A stretch of DNA of 64,000 bases from Polynucleobacter asymbioticus (GTDB taxonomy: Bacteria > Pseudomonadota > Gammaproteobacteria > Burkholderiales > Burkholderiaceae), in NCBI RefSeq assembly GCF_018687575.1, contig NZ_CP061297.1, forward strand, positions 688,821 to 752,820, written 5' to 3'. Position 1 is the first letter of the stretch. The number at the start of each line of letters is the position of its first letter. Below the pieces are notes generated by a model. The model was not told where the DNA came from and ran no database searches. It worked only from the letters and a program-made list of their open reading frames with translations. Below are positions 52,833-60,510 of the stretch, piece after piece. Both the position numbers and the translations under genes were made by a program.

Positions 52833-54131
52833 ATGTTATCCGTTATTTCCCGCTTTATTCTGCTTATTTGCCTAGCTTTTCTTGCTGCTTATATAGCATC
52901 CTCCAATTTGGGCCATTACTACGGGGTTGCGGCAGCAATATCGGTGCTTGCAGTGCCCTTAATTTATTCCTACATTAATTTAGCCCGTTTAAGAAAATTT
53001 ACCTTATCCGACTCAGTCGAATCCATGCCCCTGCCAAGCGGCTACTGGGAGGAGATTTTTTTTCGACTGCAGCGCTTAGTTCGTAATCTGAAGCAACAAA
53101 TACTATCCATCGAAAAACAACACAATCGTTTCATTGAGGCTTTTCAGGCCTCCCCCAATGGCATTGTGATGCTGGATAGCGAAGATCATATTGAGTGGTG
53201 TAATGCCATTGCTGAGCGCTTCTTTGGCTTGAGTTTCAAGCGTGATGCGCTCCAGAGAATTAATTTTCTGATTCGACGCCCCGAATTTATTCAGTATTTA
53301 TATAAAAGGTCTTTTGAGGATCCATTGTTGATGGAGAGGATGGGTCCAAGTTCTAATCTGAGTTTGATGTTACAAATCTTCCCATTCGGTGATCAGAGGC
53401 ATCTCTTGCTCGTTCAGGATGTAACGGATCTGCAGAAGGCCGATGCAATGCGTCGTGATTTTGTGGCTAACGTTTCGCATGAAATGAGAACCCCAATTAC
53501 AGTTTTGATGGGATTCTTAGAGACTATGCAGTCACTCGATCTTGAGAAGTCTCAGCAAAGTCAATATTTTGAAATGATGATGGCTCAGGCTCAGAGAATG
53601 AAGAGTCTAGTAGAGGATTTATTGACTCTAGCGAACCTAGAGGCAAATACCTTGCCGGCTTCTATTGAAAAAATCAACATTACCACTCTGATGGCGTTGT
53701 TGAAGAATGATGCAGAAGCACTTTCTCAGGGCCGTCATGCGCTTAGCTTTGAGGTTTTAAACCAGAACAATCTGATGGGTGAGGAGAGGGAGATTCTTTC
53801 TGCATTTGGTAACCTGGTCTCCAATGCCATCAGATACACACCCGATATTGCTTCAATTCAAGTTACCTGGAGCGTAAATGAGCATGGTGAGGGTGAGTTT
53901 TCAGTGGTTGATACTGGTCCGGGCATTGCTTCGGAGCATCTTTCACGGCTGACTGAGCGCTTCTATCGAGTCGATAGAAGCCGCTCTAGAGATACTGGTG
54001 GAACTGGCTTAGGTCTGGCCATTGTTAAGCACATTGCGAATCGCCATCAGGCTCAACTGATTATTAATAGTACGCCAGGTCAGGGCAGCACCTTTACCCT
54101 TCGCTTTCCTAAGGAGCGTATTTCAGCTTAA
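52833..54131 (+). CDS. phoR: phosphate regulon sensor kinase PhoR
   Basis: Membrane histidine kinase that phosphorylates PhoB. 432 residues: two N-terminal helices (about 4-22 and 27-46), a PAS domain around residues 95-190 (NGIVMLDSEDHIEWCN), the HisKA box FVANVSHEMRTPITVLMGF, and an ATPase domain with VSNAIRYTP, VVDTGPGI and GTGLGLAIVKHI. The short periplasmic loop fits PhoR, which senses through Pst-PhoU and not a ligand. Confidence 0.95.
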   Translation: MLSVISRFILLICLAFLAAYIASSNLGHYYGVAAAISVLAVPLIYSYINLARLRKFTLSDSVESMPLPSGYWEEIFFRLQRLVRNLKQQILSIEKQHNRFIEAFQASPNGIVMLDSEDHIEWCNAIAERFFGLSFKRDALQRINFLIRRPEFIQYLYKRSFEDPLLMERMGPSSNLSLMLQIFPFGDQRHLLLVQDVTDLQKADAMRRDFVANVSHEMRTPITVLMGFLETMQSLDLEKSQQSQYFEMMMAQAQRMKSLVEDLLTLANLEANTLPASIEKINITTLMALLKNDAEALSQGRHALSFEVLNQNNLMGEEREILSAFGNLVSNAIRYTPDIASIQVTWSVNEHGEGEFSVVDTGPGIASEHLSRLTERFYRVDRSRSRDTGGTGLGLAIVKHIANRHQAQLIINSTPGQGSTFTLRFPKERISA

Positions 54132-54146
54132 AGGTACTTGTATTGC

Positions 54147-54371
54147 TTAGTCCTTTTTATCCTTTTTATCTTTTTTATCCTTCTTATCCTTCTTTTTCTT
54201 AGATTCTTTAGGAAGCTTGTCTAACTTGCCATTGGCATAGAGGCACCATACCTTGATTTCCTCAAGCAGCTCGTTTAAGTCTTCATAGGATAGATTTTTA
54301 AAGTCTTGTAGGCCAATAGCGCCAGACTCTTGAAGCTGTTTTACAGCATCTTCATATTTATATTCGCTCAT
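54147..54371 (-). CDS. small hypothetical protein with Lys/Asp repeat tail
   Basis: 74 residues from ATG 54371. Residues 1-50 are soluble and probably helical (MSEYKYEDAVKQLQESGAIGL, then LSYEDLNELLEEIKVW), and the last 20 are built of DKK triplets. The tail is encoded by five nine-base units. I do not recognise a family. The frame is open upstream to 54404, but the extra 11 residues have no support. It is convergent with phoR, 15 bases away. Confidence 0.6.
   Translation of the reverse strand: MSEYKYEDAVKQLQESGAIGLQDFKNLSYEDLNELLEEIKVWCLYANGKLDKLPKESKKKKDKKDKKDKKDKKD
54151..54195. repeat. nine-base tandem repeat encoding DKK
   Basis: Five near-identical units on the plus strand: TCCTTTTTA twice, TCTTTTTTA, TCCTTCTTA, TCCTTCTTT. 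Unit length is a multiple of three, so copy-number change keeps the frame of the gene at 54147-54371. Likely slippage-prone. Confidence 0.85.
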
Positions 54372-54553
54372 GGATATCCAGGTAAAAGTAATAAGAACGG
54401 ACAAATGCTATCAAAGAAATATGACAAAACTGCTTTTTTCGCATCGAGAAGGGTATTTATCTGGATCGGAAGAGGTTTCGGCCGGCAATAGTCAGGCCCA
54501 ATGCCAGGTCACTGCCCCCAAAAGCTGACTTTTGGTAATCTAGTGGCCTAGCA

Positions 54554-55564
54554 TTAAATGATTTTCCTGACCTTGAGAGCCGTATAAACGGTGGCGCCAG
54601 CAGCCGCCATGAGAGCCATCACGAAATAAAAAGATTCCTTAAGGCCTGGCAGGTCCTCCATATTCATGCCCATGATGCCGGTTAGCAGTGTCATTGGCAG
54701 GAAAATCACGGTCATTACGGACAAAACCTGTAAGTTTCTTGCATTGAATTCGGCAACGTGAGCAGCCTGTTCATCTTGCAGCACTTTTGCACGGTCATAC
54801 AGATTGGAAATTTCCTGTACCAAGAAGGAGAGCAACTCTAAGTCCTCATTTAGACGGAACTTATCGTCCTCAGAGAACCAGTATGGAAGGCGTTTTTGTA
54901 GGCGATGTAAGGCAATCAGTTCGGGTGAGAATTGACGCCTCAGGCGGCTACACTGGATTCGAATCCTGCCCAAAAACTCATGCTCGGGAAGCTCTTTGCC
55001 TTTTAGGAGAAGTTCCTCCAAGTCATCCATAGTTTCAGATAAATTGATGAGGAGGGTGCGTAGGTATTCTGCGCGTAAATCAATTAGCTCATGAAAGAGT
55101 TCGATTGCGGAGCGGGGATTGAGTAAGCCAGAGCGTAAATCAGATCGCAAGCGATCCGTTGTCCTCAGCGGGATATTTCGTAAAGAGATCATGAGTCGTG
55201 GAGTCAGAATGGCCCAAAGAGTCCCTAAGTCACCATTACTGAGATCATCTCCAAACTCTTGCTCAAAATCATTCATCACCATCAATAGGCAATCGTCTAG
55301 TTTTTCGATTCTCTCCAGGCGACTACGAGTTACGCCCTCATCGATCATCTCCACAACTCGATCTGGAATGAGGGAAGTATTTTTAAGCCAGCGCTGTACT
55401 TGAGAGTTGGATAGGTTGAGGTGCAACCAAACTGATAAATCTGAATTACTTAAGGCGTCCGCAATATCAAATAAGGGGATTTCATAATTTCTTCCATCGG
55501 ATGTCATTGCCCAAGCAAAAACAACACCATTAATGGGGAAGGGGAGTGTAGGAATTAAGGTCAA
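54554..55564 (-). CDS. CorA-family metal transporter, ZntB type
   Basis: 336-residue CorA-superfamily channel, probably for zinc. A long N-terminal cytoplasmic helical domain (PRLMISLRNIPLRTTDRLRSDL) is followed by two C-terminal helices; the pore signature is GMNMEDLPG, the GMN of CorA. Early FAWAM matches ZntB more than CorA, which I use to choose the start at TTG 55564; ATG 55507 would lose 19 residues of the conserved start. No terminator with U-tract was seen downstream. Confidence 0.82.
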   Translation of the reverse strand: MTLIPTLPFPINGVVFAWAMTSDGRNYEIPLFDIADALSNSDLSVWLHLNLSNSQVQRWLKNTSLIPDRVVEMIDEGVTRSRLERIEKLDDCLLMVMNDFEQEFGDDLSNGDLGTLWAILTPRLMISLRNIPLRTTDRLRSDLRSGLLNPRSAIELFHELIDLRAEYLRTLLINLSETMDDLEELLLKGKELPEHEFLGRIRIQCSRLRRQFSPELIALHRLQKRLPYWFSEDDKFRLNEDLELLSFLVQEISNLYDRAKVLQDEQAAHVAEFNARNLQVLSVMTVIFLPMTLLTGIMGMNMEDLPGLKESFYFVMALMAAAGATVYTALKVRKII

Positions 55565-55610
55565 AATGAATTTCCAAAGGGAGCTAAAAATATTATTAAA
55601 TTGTAAGAAT

Positions 55611-55644
55611 TTGACATCAAGCTGAAATACTCAAGCAATAAGAT
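55611..55644 (+). promoter_or_regulatory. candidate Pho box and -10 upstream of a 30-residue ORF
   Basis: TTGACATCAAGCTGAAAT (55611-55628) matches the pstS box at 12 of 18, and TAAGAT (55639-55644) follows after ten bases as in pstS. A 12/18 match alone is expected by chance several times per window; the spacing and position upstream of a well-placed ribosome site raise it. TTGACA at 55611 could instead be a plain -35, but no good -10 lies 16-18 bases on. Confidence 0.4.
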
Positions 55645-55684
55645 CAATCAGGTAAGCATCTTGATTAACTCTATGGAGGTTTGT

Positions 55685-55777
55685 ATGAAACGCTTTTTTC
55701 TGAAAGTACTGATAATTTGGCACGACACCAAGGTGGCTTATCGCAATCGGAATATTCAACACCGTCTTGGTAGCTAA
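55685..55777 (+). CDS. 30-residue small protein, unrecognised
   Basis: ATG 55685 to TAA 55777 encodes a basic peptide with a short hydrophobic start (MKRFFLKVLIIW) and a charged end (KVAYRNRNIQHRLGS). GGAGG (55675-55679) five bases upstream is the best ribosome-binding site in the region. The 3' end overlaps the convergent outer-membrane gene by four bases. Possibly membrane-associated. It may be PhoB-controlled through 55611-55644. I do not recognise a family; confidence rests on the translation signals. Confidence 0.5.
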   Translation: MKRFFLKVLIIWHDTKVAYRNRNIQHRLGS

Positions 55778-56604
55778 AACCGCCATGTGAACCCGATCTC
55801 TGAGCGGGAAGCATTAATACCTGAATTGCTGATAATGATGCCCATATTTGCGGCGCTTTTCATGTAAGAGATGCCGATATCAAGACTGTCACTTGCCGAT
55901 ATGATGGCCGCAACCAGAGCATAGTTGCTTAGATATTGCTCTGTGCTCGGTGGATTGGTAGTTAGACCAACATCCAATGCCAGCCGTAGCTTGTTTGCCA
56001 CCCTCCAAACGGGTGCCATTGAAAAGAACCAGATATTGGTTCTATTTTCTGTAACGCCAGCGCCAATCTGGTAATTGGTGTTGTAGAGAGACTTGCTATA
56101 CATTGCATTGAAGTGAACTTCTACTAAATCCCAATATCGTGAAGCAATCAAATTGACGCCATAATTTGGTAACGCGAGATCCAATCCTGCAGCTTGCTGC
56201 TGTGGAGATCCAGGTAGGGTGATGCTGGGTTTAAGGGCTAAACCCCACTGATCATTTTCAGCAAAGCGCCATTTCATCGCTATTACCTTGTTCGATAAAG
56301 GTGAGAAATTGCCTCTCGGGGCTGCAAAGTAGGTAGTGCCTAAAGAGAGCTCAACATTATCTGCCACGCCCCGGATATAGGTAAACGGGAAGGCCTTGGC
56401 ACCTTGCCCACCAAAATATTCTTCACCGGGTGTAATGACGTCTGGAGTGCTAGCTGATCCACCGCCATGTGAGGCAGTGGTGAAAAAATACTGCTCAATT
56501 TGATTTAAACCCTTTGGTACTGTACCTGCGTCATCTGTATTCAGTGGCTCAAACGCGTTACATACAAGCGGAATCAGCAGTAAGAGAAGGGCAATCGATC
56601 GCAT
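55774..56604 (-). CDS. outer-membrane beta-barrel protein, MetA-pathway/phenol-degradation-like family
   Basis: 276 residues. A signal peptide (about 1-17, ending CNA) precedes FEPLNTDDAGTVPKG, a start seen in the putative transporter family named after phenol-degradation MetA proteins. Alternating hydrophobic strands throughout and a C-terminal WRF, the aromatic last residue recognised by the Bam machinery, support an outer-membrane barrel. A good Pho-box candidate with -10 lies upstream (56629-56662), so it may be a phosphate-starvation channel; the cargo is not shown. Confidence 0.75.
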   Translation of the reverse strand: MRSIALLLLLIPLVCNAFEPLNTDDAGTVPKGLNQIEQYFFTTASHGGGSASTPDVITPGEEYFGGQGAKAFPFTYIRGVADNVELSLGTTYFAAPRGNFSPLSNKVIAMKWRFAENDQWGLALKPSITLPGSPQQQAAGLDLALPNYGVNLIASRYWDLVEVHFNAMYSKSLYNTNYQIGAGVTENRTNIWFFSMAPVWRVANKLRLALDVGLTTNPPSTEQYLSNYALVAAIISASDSLDIGISYMKSAANMGIIISNSGINASRSEIGFTWRF

Positions 56605-56628
56605 CTAACTTAAATGCCTAAAGCCTAA

Positions 56629-56662
56629 ACTTTAGTCATGAAACATGACAATTCGATGTCAC
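56629..56662 (-). promoter_or_regulatory. candidate Pho box and -10 of the beta-barrel gene
   Basis: On the minus strand GTGACATCGAATTGTCAT (56662 to 56645) matches the pstS box at 13 of 18, the second half TTGTCAT being nearly perfect. TAAAGT (56634 to 56629) follows ten bases later as -10. Transcription would start near 56622, 17 bases before the ATG. Confidence 0.6.
56635..56649. repeat. inverted repeat GTCATG-AAA-CATGAC
   Basis: Perfect six-base arms with a three-base centre, overlapping the Pho-box candidate by five bases and lying between it and the -10. It could be a second regulator's operator or a chance product of Pho half-sites facing each other. Confidence 0.55.
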
Positions 56663-56761
56663 AAAGTGCTCCAATTGCTTGGTGAATTCAGTTAGCAATT
56701 GCAATCAATCTGAAATATTTCCTTCTTAAGATGGAGCTTTCATTACTTATTGTGAAATGCC

Positions 56762-56944
56762 ATGAATAAACATAGCGATATCAACTTATCAACTCTATTT
56801 CGGCGCAATCTTGATACCCATGCGCTTGATGGTATTAGCATTAAGCAGGAATTTCTTAATGAAAAATACGAAAAGAGTGAGCACCTAACTAGTGTATTTA
56901 TTGTTGATCAAAAGTACGCCTTAAATTTGGATGAGCTTATTTAG
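56762..56944 (+). CDS. 60-residue hypothetical protein upstream of arsC
   Basis: ATG 56762 to TAG 56944. A soluble, charged peptide (SDINLSTLFRRNLDTHALDG, then YALNLDELI) with no signal, no membrane segment and no cysteine. No convincing ribosome-binding site is visible. It ends ten bases before arsC and would share its transcript. Not recognised; could be a chance ORF. Confidence 0.4.
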   Translation: MNKHSDINLSTLFRRNLDTHALDGISIKQEFLNEKYEKSEHLTSVFIVDQKYALNLDELI

Positions 56945-56954
56945 TTATTGAGCC

Positions 56955-57452
56955 ATGGAAAATAATTACAACATCCTCTTTCTTTGCAATGAAAACTCTG
57001 CGCGATCAATTATTGCGGAGGCTCTGGCCACCACACTAAGTCACGGACGCTTCACGGGATATTCGGCAGGCGCTAAGCCCAGCGGGATAGTTCATCCGAT
57101 TGCTTTGGAGATGGCTAAATCCATGGGATATCCGATTCAGCTTCTGAGAAGTAAAAGCTGGGATGAGTTTAGTCGTGAGGGCGCTCCCAAGATGGATTTC
57201 ATTATTACCTTGTGTGATACCGCTATAGCCGAGGAGTGCCCAATTTGGCCAGGCCATCCCTCAACGGCTCACTGGGGATTCCCGAATCCAGCTACCTCAA
57301 AAACTAGCGATGATGAAAAAATTATTCAGGCATTCAAACAGGTTGAGATGGGTTTACGTAACCGAATAGAGCTGCTTATTGACTTGCCGATTGAAACTCT
57401 CAATAAGCTACAAATTCAAGACCAACTTCACAGCATTCATTACAGTAGTTAG
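56955..57452 (+). CDS. arsC: arsenate reductase, low-molecular-weight phosphatase fold
   Basis: Reduces arsenate to arsenite. 165 residues: the CX5R loop is CNENSAR at residues 11-17 in ILFLCNENSARSIIAEAL, followed by GRFTGYSAGAKPSG and the aspartate-containing IITLCDTA with a second cysteine. The C-terminal helix and missing DPY loop of tyrosine phosphatases favour an arsenate reductase (thioredoxin- or glutaredoxin-linked). No arsR or arsenite exporter is adjacent; the phosphate setting fits protection from arsenate taken in through Pst. Confidence 0.85.
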   Translation: MENNYNILFLCNENSARSIIAEALATTLSHGRFTGYSAGAKPSGIVHPIALEMAKSMGYPIQLLRSKSWDEFSREGAPKMDFIITLCDTAIAEECPIWPGHPSTAHWGFPNPATSKTSDDEKIIQAFKQVEMGLRNRIELLIDLPIETLNKLQIQDQLHSIHYSS

Positions 57453-57510
57453 CTTGAGCTACTCTGCGCAGTGTTTACGTTGCGGGGATTTGAATTATCA
57501 CCACTATGTA

Positions 57511-57544
57511 ATGTCATGACATTGACATCAAAAGCAGTGAACAT
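57511..57544 (+). promoter_or_regulatory. candidate Pho box upstream of alkaline phosphatase
   Basis: ATGTCATGACATTGACAT (57511-57528) matches the pstS box at 13 of 18, with the first half TGTCAT intact. GAACAT (57539-57544) ten bases on is a weak -10 (3 of 6). Transcription would start about 26 bases before the ATG at 57577. PhoB control of alkaline phosphatase is well established in other bacteria. Confidence 0.6.
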
Positions 57545-57576
57545 GAGAAACCGATCGTCTCTTTAAGAGTTTTAGA

Positions 57577-59328
57577 ATGTCTATTATCAAAGTTGCCTAT
57601 CCAATTGTATTTATTACCCTTCTTCTTCAGGCGATTTGGGTTGAGGCAGCGGCTATTTACCCAATTAATAAGGCTTCCATTCTTGTTGGCTCATCATTTG
57701 ATATCAAAATTGAATTCGATCAAGAGTACAAATTAGAAGATTTAGAAATTCAGCTCAATGATGCTCCCATCAAGGCGCAGATCAAGTCACAGCCAATATT
57801 TATTTCAAATGAATCAGGGAAGGGAAGTTCTCTGATTTATCGAGACATTCAACTTACAAAGCCTGGGCAATACACTCTGATCGCCAAAGCAGGTCAGGAA
57901 AATATCCAGGTGAACTGGGATGTCTATTCTAGCGGACCCAGAAAAGTAAAGAATGTCATTCTCTTTATTGGTGATGGCATGACGATTGCGAATCGTACTT
58001 CAGCCCGCGTTTTATCCAAAGGTATTGACGAAGGTAAATATCAGGGTAAGTTGTCATTTGACGATATGCCCAATATGGCGCTAATTGGAACCTCAGGTTC
58101 TGACTCATTGATAACGGATTCTGCAAACTCAATGAGTGCCTACACAACTGGTCATAAGACTGCTGTGAATGCTATGGGGGTTTATGTTTCAAGAGCAGCA
58201 GACAATTTATCCCATCCTAAAGTAGAAACTATTTCTGAATTAATTAAGCGTAAAACTAAAATGTCGGTTGGCATTGTGTCGGATGCCGAATTGCAAGATG
58301 CGACTCCAGGTGCCATGGTTGCTCATACAAGAAGACGTGCAGATAAGCCATACATTGCAGATCAACTCTTTGCTAGTGGGGCGGAGGTCATTCTAGGTGG
58401 AGGTTCTGCTTACTTTTATCCACAGTCTACTAAAGGGTCAAAGCGTAAAGATGATAAAAATCTTGTAGCTCAATTTGAAGCTTCGGGATATACAGTTGCC
58501 TTAAACAAACAAGAATTGTTGGCAGCAGCTAATGCTAAGGAAAGTCGAAAGCTATTTGGGGTATTTCATCCAGATAATATGGATGGATCTTTAGATCGGT
58601 TTTTCTTAAAGAAAAATACAGTGGCGCAATACCCTGATCAACCCGACCTAACGGAGATGACGCAAGCAGCGATTAATGTCTTATCCAAAAACCCTAACGG
58701 CTTTTTCTTGATGGTGGAAGCGGCTTTGATTGATAAGTTCAATCATCCCCTAGACTGGGAGCGGGCTGCTTTTGACACCATTATGTTGAGTAACGCTGTG
58801 CAAATTGCCAAAGACTTTGCTAAGAAAAACCCAGATACGTTAATCATCGTTACCCCTGACCACACCCATAGCGGCTCAATCAGTGGCGTTGTGAATGATG
58901 CTAAACCTGGGCCCCTGAGAGAAAAAGTGGGGGTATATGCTGATGCAGGCTACCCAAACTACCCCAAGGCTAATGTAGCGGGTTATCCAAGTCAGATTGA
59001 TGTAAGCAAGCGCCTAGCCTTCTTCTATGGGAGTTATCCTGATCACTATGAAACGCTGCATCCAAAACTAGATGGTACATTTAAGCCGGCAGTTAAGGAT
59101 GCATCTGGCAAGTATGTTGCTAATCCAAAATATATTCAGCAACATGAGGATGCTATTCATATGCCCGGCAATTTACCTTCAAACCAGGAGATGGGCGTTC
59201 ATACGGCTGATGATGCAGTGTTAAATGCCATGGGCCCCGGTTCAGAAAAATTTCGTGGATTCATGGATAACACAGAGGTATTCAAGGTGATGGTTGACAC
59301 TCTTGGGCTGGGTTATACCAGGCGCTAA
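57577..59328 (+). CDS. secreted alkaline phosphatase
   Basis: Releases phosphate from organic esters in the periplasm or outside. 583 residues with a signal peptide (about 1-24). An N-terminal domain of about 100 residues, rich in strands, precedes the catalytic core, which starts NVILFIGDGMTIANRTSA with the first metal aspartate. The nucleophile is Ser182 in ITDSANSMSAYTTGHKT, and the metal ligands include DKFNHPLDWERAAFD and VTPDHTHSG. Longer than E. coli PhoA. AAGAG lies seven bases before the ATG. Confidence 0.92.
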   Translation: MSIIKVAYPIVFITLLLQAIWVEAAAIYPINKASILVGSSFDIKIEFDQEYKLEDLEIQLNDAPIKAQIKSQPIFISNESGKGSSLIYRDIQLTKPGQYTLIAKAGQENIQVNWDVYSSGPRKVKNVILFIGDGMTIANRTSARVLSKGIDEGKYQGKLSFDDMPNMALIGTSGSDSLITDSANSMSAYTTGHKTAVNAMGVYVSRAADNLSHPKVETISELIKRKTKMSVGIVSDAELQDATPGAMVAHTRRRADKPYIADQLFASGAEVILGGGSAYFYPQSTKGSKRKDDKNLVAQFEASGYTVALNKQELLAAANAKESRKLFGVFHPDNMDGSLDRFFLKKNTVAQYPDQPDLTEMTQAAINVLSKNPNGFFLMVEAALIDKFNHPLDWERAAFDTIMLSNAVQIAKDFAKKNPDTLIIVTPDHTHSGSISGVVNDAKPGPLREKVGVYADAGYPNYPKANVAGYPSQIDVSKRLAFFYGSYPDHYETLHPKLDGTFKPAVKDASGKYVANPKYIQQHEDAIHMPGNLPSNQEMGVHTADDAVLNAMGPGSEKFRGFMDNTEVFKVMVDTLGLGYTRR

Positions 59329-59486
59329 GAAGTAACTTGAATGTCACCATCTAGGATCGGGTACCTTAGATAAGCCCCCAATTAACAGTGTTCTTACTTT
59401 ATTGATTCATTACTATTATTCAACGACTTTGTAGTTCACAATGAATGCTGACAAGTAATATCTTGTTATAAATGGACTTAGCTTGA

Positions 59487-60503
59487 ATGAAAAGAAAGTT
59501 ATACGATTCACTGGTGGATTTAAGGCTTACTATTTCTAAAGTCCTTGGGCTCACTCAAGAGATTAAACATGGCATACCAGCCGCCGTTGTAGACGAGTTT
59601 GGGTTTGCACATGATCTTTCTTATGCTCTCTCAGAGACTCCTCTACTAACCCCCAAAGCAAAATTAATTCCGCCTAATACTCCTGTAAAGTCAAACATAG
59701 ACCTGACTCTGCCTAATATCCAGTATTTTGATATTGCGAATGAGGGGGGCAATAGAAAACTTGCCTACAGCATCTCTGGGAATGTCAACGCAGAAAAAGT
59801 GTTGCTTTGCTTGCCTGGCCTCTTAGAGACTAAAGATTCCTTCAGTGTGTTGCATGCCTATTTTTTCGGGTTTGAAGATTGCAAGGTTGTTAGCGTTGAT
59901 TTTCCTGGAAGGGGGGATTCCGAGTCTATTGCCTTGTCTCAAAACTACACCATGTCTCTATATCTATCAGACATTCAAGGCTTGATTAAGATGCTTTTGG
60001 AGAATCATTCATCGAGCACTCAAATTACTATTTTGGGTACTAGTATGGGTGGTGTGTTGGCCATTTATTTAACGAAATCATTTGGAAAAAGAATTTCAGA
60101 AATTATTCTGAATGACATTGCTTTAACGGTGAATTGGACTGCTCTCTATTCGCTGTATAAATCGATGAAAAATGAAGTTGGCTTTAAAGAGGTTAAACAA
60201 TTAGCAGAAGAGCTGAGGGTGGATGAGAGGGCGTTTGCGGATGTGCAGTTACCTGGCCACTTTGATTTAAGTTTTAAAGCTGATGTATGGGGTATGAACT
60301 TCCATGAGGCAATGGAGGGCTATAAAGGTAAGGTTGCACTTATTTATGGTTCTGACTCAAAGGTATGCACACGCCAGCAAGTGCGCTCAGCAAGGGCTGC
60401 AATACCTGGATTAATTACATTCGAAGTAGAGGGTGTGGGGCATCCAGTCCCATTTACAAATCAGGTCTGTGAGTTTGTTCAAGTGCAAATGAAACTTGGG
60501 TAA
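59487..60503 (+). CDS. alpha/beta hydrolase
   Basis: 338-residue predicted cytoplasmic hydrolase with a 95-residue N-terminal extension before the core (KVLLCLPGLLETKDSF). The nucleophile elbow is GTSMGG with Ser186, the acid is probably Asp in LIYGSDSKVC and the histidine is in GVGHPVPF. FPGRGDSES is the loop usually preceding the elbow. The substrate is unknown. It lies 158 bases after alkaline phosphatase and is convergent with the phosphoesterase-like gene; no Pho box was found. Confidence 0.82.
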   Translation: MKRKLYDSLVDLRLTISKVLGLTQEIKHGIPAAVVDEFGFAHDLSYALSETPLLTPKAKLIPPNTPVKSNIDLTLPNIQYFDIANEGGNRKLAYSISGNVNAEKVLLCLPGLLETKDSFSVLHAYFFGFEDCKVVSVDFPGRGDSESIALSQNYTMSLYLSDIQGLIKMLLENHSSSTQITILGTSMGGVLAIYLTKSFGKRISEIILNDIALTVNWTALYSLYKSMKNEVGFKEVKQLAEELRVDERAFADVQLPGHFDLSFKADVWGMNFHEAMEGYKGKVALIYGSDSKVCTRQQVRSARAAIPGLITFEVEGVGHPVPFTNQVCEFVQVQMKLG

Positions 60504-60510
60504 GCTGTTG

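Noticed and set aside
54518..54535. Hairpin CCAAAAG-CTGA-CTTTTGG after the ZntB-type gene
   Set aside because: Seven pairs but no U-tract on the minus strand, so not a convincing terminator.
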